A stretch of DNA of 22,101 nt from JAPLDB01 sp038230515 (GCA_038230515.1 JBBRND010000049.1:1-22101); one strand, 5' to 3'; positions 1 through 8,454 are shown, numbered from the stretch's first letter. Notes: generated from the letters alone by a model not told the origin. A program made the numbers and translations.

Positions 1-1
1 C

Positions 2-157
2 ATCTGGAACATGGTTATTAAAAAAGTGGCTTACCTCAATCCCGAAACTTATCTCTTTCACGCACAAAAAAGAAAACTTGCCGCACTTAGAAATATCAAT
101 AAACAAATCCATAAATTCGCATTGACTAATGAGGAACTCAACTTTGCAACTACTTGA
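2..157 (+). CDS. C-terminal end of an unidentified protein (5' truncated by window edge)
   Basis: An open frame enters from the left edge and runs 51 codons to a TGA at 155-157. The residues are protein-like and rich in Lys, Asn and Ala, with a probable basic helix (HAQKRKLAALRNINKQIHKF) and an end in NFATT. I do not recognise the family. It lies just upstream of the first repeat-bounded gene, so it could be the end of a host gene or of another module. There is no start in the window and length alone does not prove coding. Confidence 0.35.
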   Translation: MWNMVIKKVAYLNPETYLFHAQKRKLAALRNINKQIHKFALTNEELNFATT

Positions 158-176
158 TTTTGATGTAACAGAGTTT

Positions 177-216
177 GCGTTAGTCAGAATGCTTTGGGAC
201 ACTGCAAACATCAAAC
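177..216 (+). repeat. Spacer end motif C, copy 1 (upstream of S41 peptidase)
   Basis: It begins GCGTTAGTC and continues GCTTTGGGACACTGCAAAC, ending 14 nt before the peptidase ATG. It aligns with motifs at 5294-5332, 7275-7315, 8701-8735 and 10667-10708, which share a GTTA-like start, then TTTGG-GACACTGCT-AC and a purine-rich end. All five lie just upstream of a + strand gene. The alignment was made by eye. Confidence 0.55.
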
Positions 217-229
217 TTACTACCATAAA

Positions 230-1705
230 ATGAAAAGTTTAAAAACACTATTACTTCTTCTACTGACAACAAGCAACATCTTCCTTTTGCATGGACAGGC
301 ATTTCACAACTTGGATTTTGAACAATCATGTGATTCATCCAAAACAGGTTTATGTTATTGGGACTTGTCGTGGGGAGGGAAAGGTGCTTGTGTTCCTGAA
401 AGTTTCGGGAAAAATAAATGCTTATTAATCACTGGCAGAGTAGATGGTGCGGTTGGGTTTGTTGAACAATCTTTAACTCTAAATAAATATTCGGGTCTTC
501 AAATAATTCAGCTATCAGTTAAAATCAGTTCTGACAGTGTACAGGGAAGAGGTGCGGGAATGAATTTAGGGATTTATGATATTAATAACAATTTGTTGCT
601 AAATAAAGATATGGGTTATGCTTCTTTAAGTTGGGTAAAAGGAACTACATCATGGAAGGAATATACTTTTTCAGCAGTATGCCCTAAAGGTACTGCTAAA
701 ATTAAAATAGGAGCAATTCTTTATGGAAAAGGAAAAGCACACTTTGACGACTTTAAAGTTTTGCTTTCTCCTATTGAAGGAAGAAAGCCAAGTGCAATAG
801 CTGTAAAATATATTTCAGCAGCAAGTGATACAATTGCAAAACACTCTTTAGTAAAGGACTCCATAAACATAAACGCACTTAAATCCGTTGCCCTGCAAAT
901 AGCAGGACAAGCAAAAAATTATTCCGACTGTTACACCGCTGTTGAATATTTGATTAACTCTTTAAGAAATTATGGCGACTATCATTCATTTTTAATGAAA
1001 CGCGATGAGGTAATTAATTGGAAAAATGATACCTCCGCAAGTGCAAATATTGTTTATCCACAAAGTAAAATAATTGATGGTTGCGGATATATTTCGGTCC
1101 CTCATTTCCCAGGAGGTAATGCTAAATTAATGCTTGGGTATGCGGATACAATTCAAGCAGAAATAAAAAAACTTGATAAGTCAGGAATAAAAGGTTGGAT
1201 AATTGATTTAAGAGAAAACACAGGAGGAAATATGGAACCCATGATTGCAGGATTAGGTCCGCTTTTCAGTTCTGATAAATTAGGTTCATTAATAGATATA
1301 AATAATAAACCAGACAGTTGGTATTATAAAGATGGGAGATATTTTGGTGATGGATATGAAGGATGGAGTGTTTCCAACCCGGTCATACTAACATCTAAAC
1401 TACCTATTGCTGTTTTAACAAGTAATCAAACAGGCAGTTCAGGTGAAATTCTAGCTATATCATTTATCGGCAATGCCAACACAAAATCTTTTGGGCAGCC
1501 GACATGGGGGTTGACTACAGGAAATGGAAGCTTTGATTTAATGGACGGAGCAAGAATGATGTTAGCTTCAACTATAATGGCTGACAGAAATGGAAAACTT
1601 TATCACGGCAGAATAGACCCAAATGAAATGATAGAGCAAAGTAGTGACAACAAAGATGACATGGGAATTAAGACAGCCATTAATTGGATAGTAAGTAAAC
1701 ACTAA
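230..1705 (+). CDS. Secreted S41-family (tricorn-like) serine peptidase
   Basis: A 491-residue exported protein. The ATG at 230 is preferred over a TTG at 194 because it starts directly with a signal peptide (MKSLKTLLLLLLTTSNIFLL, cut near HGQ). Residues about 25-185 form a beta-rich N-terminal domain. The peptidase core follows: a cap helix region at about 190-250, a GDYHS motif with H252, a strand GWIIDLRENTGGN, and the nucleophile motif TGSSGE with S403 as the likely Ser (three before E406). In C-terminal processing proteases the motif GxPTxGKG supplies a catalytic Lys; here the equivalent is GQPTWGLT with Leu at 428. A Ser-His type mechanism, as in tricorn and CPAF relatives, is therefore more likely than Ser-Lys. 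The family cleaves peptides or protein C-termini; the substrate here is unknown. No operon partner; motif C precedes it and motif B follows its stop. Confidence 0.87.
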   Translation: MKSLKTLLLLLLTTSNIFLLHGQAFHNLDFEQSCDSSKTGLCYWDLSWGGKGACVPESFGKNKCLLITGRVDGAVGFVEQSLTLNKYSGLQIIQLSVKISSDSVQGRGAGMNLGIYDINNNLLLNKDMGYASLSWVKGTTSWKEYTFSAVCPKGTAKIKIGAILYGKGKAHFDDFKVLLSPIEGRKPSAIAVKYISAASDTIAKHSLVKDSININALKSVALQIAGQAKNYSDCYTAVEYLINSLRNYGDYHSFLMKRDEVINWKNDTSASANIVYPQSKIIDGCGYISVPHFPGGNAKLMLGYADTIQAEIKKLDKSGIKGWIIDLRENTGGNMEPMIAGLGPLFSSDKLGSLIDINNKPDSWYYKDGRYFGDGYEGWSVSNPVILTSKLPIAVLTSNQTGSSGEILAISFIGNANTKSFGQPTWGLTTGNGSFDLMDGARMMLASTIMADRNGKLYHGRIDPNEMIEQSSDNKDDMGIKTAINWIVSKH

Positions 1706-1868
1706 CGTGAAACAGGGCAATTTTATGGCGAGAGTAGCACGAATGCACAACAGAAAAATAAATGCAAATTCCCGTGCTGTCAGTTCTTCGCGCAATGGTT
1801 TTTGGGGTAGAGAACTGGCATGAGAACATCAGATGAATCACACACCGGCACTAGCACAACAACTGGCG
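1703..1868 (+). repeat. Spacer repeat, parts B (copy 1) and A (copy 1)
   Basis: Part B (1703-1768) starts at the peptidase stop (TAACG) and holds TTATGGCGAGAGTAGCACGA, repeated near-identically at 9835-9856. It is followed by AAATAAATGCAAATT, also seen as ATAAATGTAAATT at 6970-6982 and 10458-10470. Part A (1769-1868) matches 5053-5157 and 8455-8556. It opens with a 10-bp hairpin (TGTCAGTTCT at 1778-1787 with AGAACTGGCA at 1811-1820, one G-T wobble) and ends CACTAGCACAACAACTGGCG. This copy of A is short: the 3' half present in the other two is missing. The rest of the gap to 1975 shows nothing more. Confidence 0.7.
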
Positions 1869-1975
1869 CAAGAAAAAAATGAAAGAGTGTTTTCCCCAAC
1901 GCTTTTTTTAGATTCAATTTCACCGGCAATTTTCTCTCTTAAAACCATACCTTCGCGCTGAAGATTATTCAGAAT

Positions 1976-3274
1976 ATGAACAGGATACTCGACCACTTTA
2001 AATTAAAGCATGAGAAAGAAAATCATGAAAATGTAATTACCGCCATCACAAGCGGTGTTGTTTTCCGAGGCACAAATTTGTGGGTACTAATATTTGCCAT
2101 CTTCATTGCCTCTCTGGGTCTGAATGTAAACTCTACAGCAGTAATTATCGGAGCCATGCTTATTTCACCATTGATGGGACCCATAATGGGTCTCGGCCTT
2201 GGAATGGGTATTAATGACCTTGCACTTTTAAGAAAATCGTTATTCAACTATCTTTTAGCAGCAGCGGCAGGTTTGGCAACATCAACAGTTTTTTTTCTCA
2301 TCTCTCCAATCAGTGATGCACATTCCGAAATTCTTGCGCGTACCTCTCCCAACATTTATGATGTGCTGATTGCATTCTTTGGCGGACTTGCGGGAATAAT
2401 AGCAACTTCAAGCAAACAAAAAGGAAATGTAATACCCGGAGTTGCCATTGCAACGGCATTAATGCCTCCTCTTTGCACAGCAGGTTATGGCTTAGCTACA
2501 CTTCAATTTTATTTTTTCTTCGGTGCGTTTTATCTTTTTCTTATCAATACAGTTTTTATTGCATTGGCAACGTTAGTAACTGTTCGCTTGCTTAAATTTC
2601 CCTTTCATCATTTGCCTGATGCAGGTGCGGAAACAAAAGCAAAGCGGGCTGTGTGGATTGTTGTGATTGCTACTTTGCTGCCCAGTATTTATTTCGGCTA
2701 TGACATTGTGCAGCAAAATAAATTCTCAAAAAATGCAAATCGCTTTATTGATTTGGAATCTGCAATTCAAAATGACTATTTATTAAAAAGAACGATTGAC
2801 CCTAAAAAGAAATCCATTGTTCTGGTTTACGGAGGCGAAGAAATTGACAGCACACAAATCAACAAAGTGAAATCCAAATTGAAGAATTATGATTTGGAAG
2901 ATGGAGTATTGGAAATAAAACAGGGCTTTGCTTATTTGAATGGCAATGCTGAAAACGCACAAGTGAAACAACTGAACAATTTGCTAGCAGAAAAAGATAA
3001 GGAAATCCAAATTGCAAAATCAAAGTTGGATAGCGTTTATGCAATTACCCAATTAAAAAAACAAATTATAAAGGAAGCAAATGCTTTGTATCCCGAAATG
3101 ACCAACATTTCTTTTTCGTTACTTCATTCCGCAGAAATAAATAATAACGCTGACACATCATATATTGCTTACCTTCAGTTTAAAAAAATCCCTTCGGAAA
3201 AAGAGAAACAGCAAATACAAAATTGGATGGAAACAAAGCTGAATAAAAATGTAAGAGTAATAATAGATAGATGA
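1976..3274 (+). CDS. DUF389 family multi-pass membrane protein
   Basis: A 432-residue protein with the DUF389 (TIGR00341-like) signature. A short cytoplasmic start is followed by hydrophobic helices containing IASLGLNVNSTAVIIGAMLI, SPLMGPIMGLGLG, a helix pair near 90-110, FFGGLAGIIATS and PGVAIATALMPPLCTAGYGL. About six membrane segments lie in residues 30-245. Residues about 250-432 are soluble, with a Lys/Glu-rich helical stretch near 335-370. The biochemical function of DUF389 proteins is not established. The stop overlaps the next start by four bases (ATGA at 3271-3274), so translation of the FAD oxidoreductase is probably coupled to this gene. A TACCTTCG at 1948-1955 resembles TAnnTTTG with one mismatch, but no convincing -33 element was seen. 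Confidence 0.9.
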   Translation: MNRILDHFKLKHEKENHENVITAITSGVVFRGTNLWVLIFAIFIASLGLNVNSTAVIIGAMLISPLMGPIMGLGLGMGINDLALLRKSLFNYLLAAAAGLATSTVFFLISPISDAHSEILARTSPNIYDVLIAFFGGLAGIIATSSKQKGNVIPGVAIATALMPPLCTAGYGLATLQFYFFFGAFYLFLINTVFIALATLVTVRLLKFPFHHLPDAGAETKAKRAVWIVVIATLLPSIYFGYDIVQQNKFSKNANRFIDLESAIQNDYLLKRTIDPKKKSIVLVYGGEEIDSTQINKVKSKLKNYDLEDGVLEIKQGFAYLNGNAENAQVKQLNNLLAEKDKEIQIAKSKLDSVYAITQLKKQIIKEANALYPEMTNISFSLLHSAEINNNADTSYIAYLQFKKIPSEKEKQQIQNWMETKLNKNVRVIIDR

Positions 3275-4593
3275 AACTTCAAAACTGGTGGTTCACCACT
3301 TTAATGAATGTAAACGACCCTATCAAAGAGCCGTTGAAAGATAATATTACAGCAGATGTAGTAATTGTTGGTGGCGGTGCAGCAGGACTTTCAGCAGCGT
3401 ATTCTTTAATGAATAAGAATTTGAAAATTGTTTTGTTGGAGAAAAATATTTGCGGTGGAAATACAAGCGGAAAGAGTGCGAGTTTTCTTACTCCTGATAG
3501 TGAGTTAGAGTTATCACAACTCATTCGCAGATTTGGAAATAAAGGTGCAGCCGATTTATGGCATGTTGCCACAACAGGAGTTGACATGATGGTTGAAAGA
3601 ATCAAACAGCACAACATTCCTTGCGACCTTCAATTACAAGACTCATTATTTCTCGGAAATGGAAATAGTGGCTGGAAAGATATTGAGGAAGAAATGGAAG
3701 CAAGGCAAACTCTTGGCTTTTCGCAAACACTCTATGACAAAAATGAAATTAAAAACATAATCGGCTCAACTCAATATTCAGGTGGAGTTCGCTATCCAGG
3801 GACTTACGGAGTAGATGCCTTATTGTATTGTCAGGGAATGAAAAATATTTTGTTGGAAAACGGAATTGAAATTTATGAATCATCAGAAGTAATTTCTATC
3901 AATGACCACACAGTGCAAACACATTTAGGTTCTGTTACCGCAGAAGAAATAATTTTTTGCGCTGATAAGTTAGAGGAATCTGTTACCCATTTTGCAAACA
4001 ATGTTTTTCATGCTCAAACTTTTCTTTCAATCAGTGAACCATTGAGTGATTCAGAAATAAAAAGTGTTTTCCCTTCCGGCAGATTTCAATGTTGGGATTC
4101 AGATTTAGTATATTCCTATTTCCGGTTGACAGGCGACAACAGAATTTTATTAGGTGGTGGTGATATGCTCACTACATTTTCTGTTAACGATGTAAACTCA
4201 TCAAGAGTGATTGATGGAGTAATTAAAAAATTCAAACACAAATTCCCAATGTTGAAGAATCTTGAATTCTTTCAATACTGGCAGGGAAGAATTGATACAA
4301 CAAGAGATTTAATTCCAACCATTGTAAAAGAAGTTCATAAACCTTGGTTGCATTTTGTTTTAGGTTGCGTTGGATTACCTTGGGCTACATTTTGTGGTGA
4401 CTTTGCAGCCCGCCATGCTTATGATGACAAACATTGCACCGACCATCACTACTATGAATACTTTAAAGCTAACAGACATTTTTTAATTCCACTATGGATG
4501 GAAAAGATACTTGGAAAGCAAATTGTCTTTTCATTAAATAACGGTTGGGCAAAATATTATCAGGTTGACACAAAACATAACTCAAACAATTAA
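3271..4593 (+). CDS. FAD-dependent oxidoreductase (DAO family)
   Basis: A 440-residue flavoprotein of the D-amino-acid-oxidase-like (DAO) fold. The N-terminus has the Rossmann motif VVIVGGGAAGLSAAYSL (glycines 34, 36 and 39), then the acidic residue E57 at the end of the second strand that binds the FAD ribose. GKSASFLTPDSE follows. A second FAD-side glycine cluster, RILLGGGD, and a C-terminal HFVLGCVGLPWATFCGD segment fit the family. Members oxidise amines or amino acids (for example gamma-glutamylputrescine oxidase), but the substrate cannot be read from sequence. No signal peptide or Rieske cluster is visible. Its start overlaps the DUF389 stop, suggesting the two act together. The helical protein gene starts 17 nt downstream, probably in the same operon. 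Confidence 0.88.
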   Translation: MKLQNWWFTTLMNVNDPIKEPLKDNITADVVIVGGGAAGLSAAYSLMNKNLKIVLLEKNICGGNTSGKSASFLTPDSELELSQLIRRFGNKGAADLWHVATTGVDMMVERIKQHNIPCDLQLQDSLFLGNGNSGWKDIEEEMEARQTLGFSQTLYDKNEIKNIIGSTQYSGGVRYPGTYGVDALLYCQGMKNILLENGIEIYESSEVISINDHTVQTHLGSVTAEEIIFCADKLEESVTHFANNVFHAQTFLSISEPLSDSEIKSVFPSGRFQCWDSDLVYSYFRLTGDNRILLGGGDMLTTFSVNDVNSSRVIDGVIKKFKHKFPMLKNLEFFQYWQGRIDTTRDLIPTIVKEVHKPWLHFVLGCVGLPWATFCGDFAARHAYDDKHCTDHHYYEYFKANRHFLIPLWMEKILGKQIVFSLNNGWAKYYQVDTKHNSNN

Positions 4594-4610
4594 AAACAAA
4601 ATATAAGCAA

Positions 4611-5045
4611 ATGAAAAATTTAGAAACACTCAATCACTCGGAAAAGGAAATGCTCTTAAAATTTCCTACTTACATTTCTTTGCTTGCAGCAAACAACGAT
4701 GAAGGTTTGGATGAAATGGAAAGGAAATCTGCTATCAAATTCTCTCACATCAAAACTTTTTCTTGCGACCCTTTGCTATTTAACTTTTATCAACAAGCAG
4801 ATAAAGTTTTTGAAGAAAATATTACTGCACTTGATAATCAACTACCGAAAGGAAAAATTGAAAGGGAGGCGGAAATAAAAAACGAACTAGCAAAACTTGA
4901 ATTCATTCTGAAAAAGCTCGGCAAAGAATATGCTTCAATCATGCATCATAGTATGAAAACTTTCAAAGACCATATTTCAAATGCGCACAACAGCGTTTTA
5001 GTATCTTTTATTTTTCCTATTCCGATAAAAGGAATTAATGCTTAG
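4611..5045 (+). CDS. Small helical protein of unknown function
   Basis: A 144-residue, mostly alpha-helical soluble protein with many Lys and Glu and no signal peptide. The segment NNDEGLDEMERKSAIKF is reminiscent of the acidic aDGxxxxxE turn of TerB-like proteins, and it has a cluster MHHSMKTFKDHI that could bind metal, but neither is diagnostic. I do not recognise the family. It starts 17 nt after the FAD oxidoreductase on the same strand, so a three-gene operon with DUF389 is likely. Its TAG stop is followed eight bases later by a copy of spacer repeat A. Confidence 0.75.
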   Translation: MKNLETLNHSEKEMLLKFPTYISLLAANNDEGLDEMERKSAIKFSHIKTFSCDPLLFNFYQQADKVFEENITALDNQLPKGKIEREAEIKNELAKLEFILKKLGKEYASIMHHSMKTFKDHISNAHNSVLVSFIFPIPIKGINA

Positions 5046-5052
5046 CAGTTTA

Positions 5053-5332
5053 TTCCTATGCTGTCAGTTCTTCACGCGATGGTTTTTGAGGGTAGAGAGA
5101 ACTGACATGAAACGTGAAGATGAACCACAAACCGGTACTAGCACAACACCTGGCGGCTCTTGAATCCTTTATTTGTAAGCAGTGAAATTATTTTTTACTT
5201 TTCGGCTCTGTTTTTAAAAAAGCAATGAGAAAATACAAACCCGCTTTACAAACTATAAAAATAAACCGCAACCGGAGTTGCCTATATTTAATTGTTAGCT
5301 CCAACTCTTTTGAGAGAGAACAACATTGAGGA
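5053..5332 (+). repeat. Spacer repeat, long part A (copy 2) plus diverged motif C
   Basis: This fills most of the 375-nt gap 5046-5420. Bases 5053-5299 match 8455-8700 over almost their whole length. They include the 10-bp hairpin (5062-5071 with 5098-5107, perfect here), CACTTTTCGGCTCTGTTTT-like and AAACTATAAAAATAAACCGC blocks, and an end of GGAGTTGCCTATATTTAATT. A diverged motif C (GTTAGCTCCAACTCTTTTGA at 5294-5313, ending near 5332) closes it before the thioredoxin gene. No stable ORF is conserved between copies. Bases 5333-5420 are plain AT-rich leader. Confidence 0.75.
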
Positions 5333-5420
5333 ACAAGTTTAATAACTAAACAAATAAGTTAAATATTATTAATGAAGTAGTAAAAATCAGACACATTAAA
5401 TGAATTAAAACAAATTTACT

Positions 5421-6509
5421 ATGAAAAAAACACTAATTGAAAAATCATTCGGGCTGACACTAATTCTTCAATTATTTTTAAGTAGTATAAATGCTCAAAC
5501 TAGCTCTGGCACTAAATTTACTGAAGGAACATGGTCATCTGTAAAAGCCAAATCAGAACATGAGAACAAATACATCTTTGTAGATTGCTACACCGATTGG
5601 TGCGGCCCTTGCAAATGGATGGAACAAACTGTTTTTCCAAATGATAGTGTAGGTAAATTTTATAATGATCACTTTATTAATTTTAAAATCAATGTTGAAA
5701 AAGGAGAAGGAATAGAGTTCAAAAAAAAATATGGAGTGAATGGCTACCCTACCTTCATATTTTTTGACCCTAATGGGGAAATGGTTCATCGAGCACAAGG
5801 GTCAAGAGATGCTCAAGAGTTTATTCAGCTTGGAAAAAATGTTTTCATTCCCGATTCCACATTGTATTATCTCCAGAAAAAATATGAAAGTGGGAACAGG
5901 GATAGTCAACTCATTCTTAATTACATTTTTGCACTTAAAGATGCTTTTTTCAGAATGGATAAATATCAAGACATCGTACACGAATATCTGGAGTCGCAGA
6001 ATAAATCGGAATTATCATCTCTAAGAAACTGGGAATTTATCAAAGAATTTATTACCGATATTAAAGATTCAACTTTTATTTATCTTCTGAACGAGCAGGA
6101 TAAATTTATTGCAAAATATGGTATGCAGCAAGTGTATCAGAAAATATTTTACACCAAGCTTGATTACTATTCTGTAAAAAAGGATTGGAAAGATTACAGT
6201 TGGGTTGCAAAAGAATATGTAAAATTGATTCCTGAAATAGACAGTGAAAAATTAAATCAAATTATTTGGAACTTTTATGAAAATGTTGCTGATAGTACAT
6301 TCCTTTCAAAAGCAGATTCATGGGGAAAGAAATTAGTTTCTATGGCTCCTAACTATAATAACTTCGACACTTACGCTCACCTCCTCTTTAAAATAGGAAA
6401 GAAAGAAGAATCAATCGCAACTGCTAAACGTGCAATAGAAGTGGCTAAACAAAAGGGTGACGATTTTTCATCAACAGAACAATTTTTGAAGAATTTGAAT
6501 CCCCGATAA
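5421..6509 (+). CDS. Secreted thioredoxin-fold protein with TPR-like tail
   Basis: A 362-residue exported protein. Its signal peptide ends near SSINAQ (residue 26). A thioredoxin domain follows at about 33-140, with the redox motif WCGPCK (C61 and C64) and the cis-proline loop GYPTF (P110). This is the DUF255/thioredoxin_7 type used in the periplasm to reduce or shuffle disulfides. Residues about 150-362 are helical; near 320-355 they read as a TPR (YAHLLFKIGKKEESIATAKR). The tail may bind a partner protein. It is a single gene, with repeat A upstream and a fragment of the spacer (part D) directly after the stop. The redox partner is unknown. Confidence 0.88.
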   Translation: MKKTLIEKSFGLTLILQLFLSSINAQTSSGTKFTEGTWSSVKAKSEHENKYIFVDCYTDWCGPCKWMEQTVFPNDSVGKFYNDHFINFKINVEKGEGIEFKKKYGVNGYPTFIFFDPNGEMVHRAQGSRDAQEFIQLGKNVFIPDSTLYYLQKKYESGNRDSQLILNYIFALKDAFFRMDKYQDIVHEYLESQNKSELSSLRNWEFIKEFITDIKDSTFIYLLNEQDKFIAKYGMQQVYQKIFYTKLDYYSVKKDWKDYSWVAKEYVKLIPEIDSEKLNQIIWNFYENVADSTFLSKADSWGKKLVSMAPNYNNFDTYAHLLFKIGKKEESIATAKRAIEVAKQKGDDFSSTEQFLKNLNPR

Positions 6510-6511
6510 TT

Positions 6512-6562
6512 GTTAATGGAAATGAGTGCGAGTAATCCTTTCATTTTTAAAACTTGATTTAT
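6512..6562 (+). repeat. Spacer repeat fragment D (copy 1)
   Basis: This begins three bases after the thioredoxin stop. Its TTAATGGAAATGAGTGCGAG and CCTTTCATTTTTAAAACTTG blocks match 10528-10575 (TTAATGGAAGTGAGTGCAAG and CCTTTCATTTTAAAATTTAT). At 10,5xx this stretch is the right arm of a 19-bp hairpin; here only that arm remains. It is probably a deleted copy of the full spacer. Confidence 0.6.
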
Positions 6563-6599
6563 CCCTTATGATTAATGTGTAATTTTAAAACAAAAACAT

Positions 6600-6941
6600 A
6601 TGCCATTTATAAATTTTAATAACCGGAAAAAAGTAAAGATTTGGGACGGTATAACTGCATATTTTTTTCATTCGCAACAGGCTACTTTTGCTCATGTTAC
6701 TTTACAAAAAGACGCGGAGGTATTATTACATAATCATATACATGAGCAGTGGACTCATGTAATTGAAGGAGAAATATTATTTGATATTGATGGAGAGCAA
6801 AAATTGATGACTTGTGGAATGACAGTTTTTATGTCATCAAATGTTCCTCACTCAGCAAAAGCGATAACCGAATGCAAAGTTATAGACTGCTTTTTACCCG
6901 TTCGAGAAGATTTTGTTGAACTTGAAAAGAAAACGAAATAA
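6600..6941 (+). CDS. Single-domain cupin protein
   Basis: A 113-residue cytoplasmic protein covering one cupin beta-barrel. Motif 1 reads LLHNHIHEQWTHVIEGEI, with H46, H48 and nearby E49/Q50 as the likely metal ligands. Motif 2 reads VFMSSNVPHSAKA, with the third His in PHS. The length is normal for a stand-alone cupin. These proteins bind a divalent metal and act as dioxygenases, isomerases or sensors; the role here cannot be assigned. The gene lies 90 nt after the thioredoxin gene, with a spacer fragment between, so co-transcription is uncertain. The full-length spacer repeat begins seven bases after its stop. Confidence 0.88.
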   Translation: MPFINFNNRKKVKIWDGITAYFFHSQQATFAHVTLQKDAEVLLHNHIHEQWTHVIEGEILFDIDGEQKLMTCGMTVFMSSNVPHSAKAITECKVIDCFLPVREDFVELEKKTK

Positions 6942-6947
6942 GTATAG

Positions 6948-7315
6948 TAACACTGCCGCCAACAAAAAAATAAATGTAAATTTTTAAAAGAAGGGCTTTG
7001 ATAGGTAAACGAACAGTTGTGCTTCTAATTAACATTGTGGGTTATCGGAGAGTTGTGCTTGTGTCGAAAGCCCACTGGGCTTCCTTCCTCCCTTCTTTTA
7101 AAACTTCCAGCTGTGCACAAGCTCGCTCATACAGCCACTGGCTGTATGCCCTCCCTTATGCGTCAGACTGGGCAAAAACTAAAATGAAGCTCCGGAGAAT
7201 TGAATATACGATTGATTGCACGGGCAGGTACCCGAATACTTTAGCCGGGACATTTAGTTTTTGCCCGGACTGGCGTTATCGGCCAGTTTTGGAGACACTG
7301 CTGACATTGAACTTT
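6948..7315 (+). repeat. Full-length structured spacer repeat (copy between cupin and DUF1772)
   Basis: This occupies most of the 423-nt gap 6942-7364. It starts TAACACTGCCGCCAAC just after the cupin stop, then AAATAAATGTAAATT. Hairpin 1 has 14-nt arms TTTTAAAAGAAGGG (6982-6995) and CCCTTCTTTTAAAA (7090-7103). Next is a 10-bp palindrome with one central base (7128-7148). Hairpin 2 has 20-nt arms (7164-7183 with 7253-7272; one wobble and one mismatch) containing GGGCAAAAACTAAA. The end is motif C (GCGTTATC, then TTTTGGAGACACTGCTGAC). An open frame across it (6998-7339) is not protein-like. Order and ends match the copy at 10,456-10,708. Confidence 0.75.
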
Positions 7316-7364
7316 CTACCTTTGGATAGAGATTTTTAACAAGACAACTTTAAATAATATTTTC

Positions 7365-7826
7365 ATGTCAATTAAATTAATTCGCTTTCTTAACATTATT
7401 GTAGCCGCTTTACTTGCAGGGACAAGTTTCGGAATTTGGATGGGTTTCAATCCAACCAACTACTCTGCTCCGACTTATGTTGAGCAACAACAACATCTTC
7501 TTCTTTCTCTCAACACTTTAATGGTTTCATTAGTAATCTTTGCCACAATCTTGACTTTGATTTCAGCGTTATTGCAACGCAAGGACAAACCTGTTTTTAT
7601 CACGCTGCTTTTGGCTGCTGCATTTTTTGCATCCTGTATTTTCATTTCACGACTTGGTAATTTACCAATTCAAACAGAGATGCTTTCTTGGAACGCACAT
7701 TCACTTCCTGACAACTGGACAATGTTGCGTGACAAATGGTGGTCGCTTCATATTGTTCGGACAATTTCAGAGTTGACAGCTTTAGTTCTTCTTACTTTTA
7801 CAACAATCTTAAATCAACCCAAATAA
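7365..7826 (+). CDS. DUF1772 (anthrone oxygenase-like) membrane protein
   Basis: A 153-residue membrane protein with four predicted helices: residues about 5-27, 47-68, 77-96 and 133-150. The DUF1772 pattern is clear: RLGNLPIQTEMLSW followed by PDNWTMLRDKWWSLHIVRT. Family members include fungal anthrone oxygenases, but most bacterial ones have no known reaction. It ends seven bases before the TMEM175-like gene, so the two are probably co-transcribed. It starts 50 nt after motif C of the full spacer. Confidence 0.85.
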   Translation: MSIKLIRFLNIIVAALLAGTSFGIWMGFNPTNYSAPTYVEQQQHLLLSLNTLMVSLVIFATILTLISALLQRKDKPVFITLLLAAAFFASCIFISRLGNLPIQTEMLSWNAHSLPDNWTMLRDKWWSLHIVRTISELTALVLLTFTTILNQPK

Positions 7827-7833
7827 TATCATA

Positions 7834-8454
7834 ATGAATCAAAGATTAGAAATGTTTTGTGATGGTGTTTTTGCAATCGCCATTACACTCTTAATATTAG
7901 AAATTAAAATTCCTCCGATTGATTCTGTTCATTCGTTAGAAGATGTTTGGAACGCAGTCGGACACTTGTGGCCATCTTTCTTTGCTTTTTCACTAAGTTT
8001 CATAATCATTTTTATTGCTTGGACTGGACATCATAATTTGCTTCAGGCAGTAAACAAAACATCTTCTCAATTTCAATTTGCTAATGGCTATTTTATGTTC
8101 ACAATAATTTTAATGCCGTTCTCTACTGCTTTCATGGCTGAATATTTACATACGCCTTATGCTCAACCTGCAATTTTTATTTATTGCTTAAATGCTTTGC
8201 TACATAATAGCGGATGACATATTTTGCAACTTGCCATCTTGAAACCTGTTTCACTTCTCAAAGATGCTGAAGCAAAGAAAATTCTTTCGAAGGCAAGCAA
8301 GGGAACTAAATACGGTTATATTCTCTATTCATCAATTGCACTCTTGGCTTGGTGGTTTCCAAATGTAGCATTAACAATTAGCGTAATGACATGGATTTAT
8401 TGGTTGTATCTCGGCTCAACAATGAAATACCCACATCAAAATGACAAAAAGTAA
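7834..8454 (+). pseudogene. TMEM175-like (DUF1211) potassium channel gene with one in-frame TGA
   Basis: Two open segments in the same frame, 7834-8217 and 8218-8454, join into one 206-codon TMEM175/DUF1211 protein interrupted only by TGA at codon 128 (8215-8217). The start carries the family signature RLEMFCDGVFAIAITLLILE (usually FSDGVFAIA; Ser is Cys here). About six membrane helices are spread across both halves, matching the length of bacterial members. The stop lies in the fourth helix, in HNSG-stop-HILQL, where one base change from TGG would give it. Bacterial TMEM175 proteins form leak potassium channels. A stop here should kill the channel unless it is a sequencing error or is read through. 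TGA ends other genes in the window, so a general code change is unlikely. Confidence 0.85.

Noticed and set aside
177..7315. Classical integron attC sites
   Set aside because: Only TAAC and GTTA ends are seen; full RYYYAAC and GTTRRRY cores and the usual 60-140 nt size are absent, and no integrase gene is in the window.
6998..7339. 113-codon + strand open frame after the cupin
   Set aside because: It lies wholly inside the spacer repeat, crosses three hairpins, has no family resemblance and is not kept in the other full copy.
7834..8454. Reassignment of TGA to Trp in this organism
   Set aside because: TGA ends the DUF389 gene (with a four-base overlap) and the propeller gene at sensible places, and Trp is encoded by TGG throughout.
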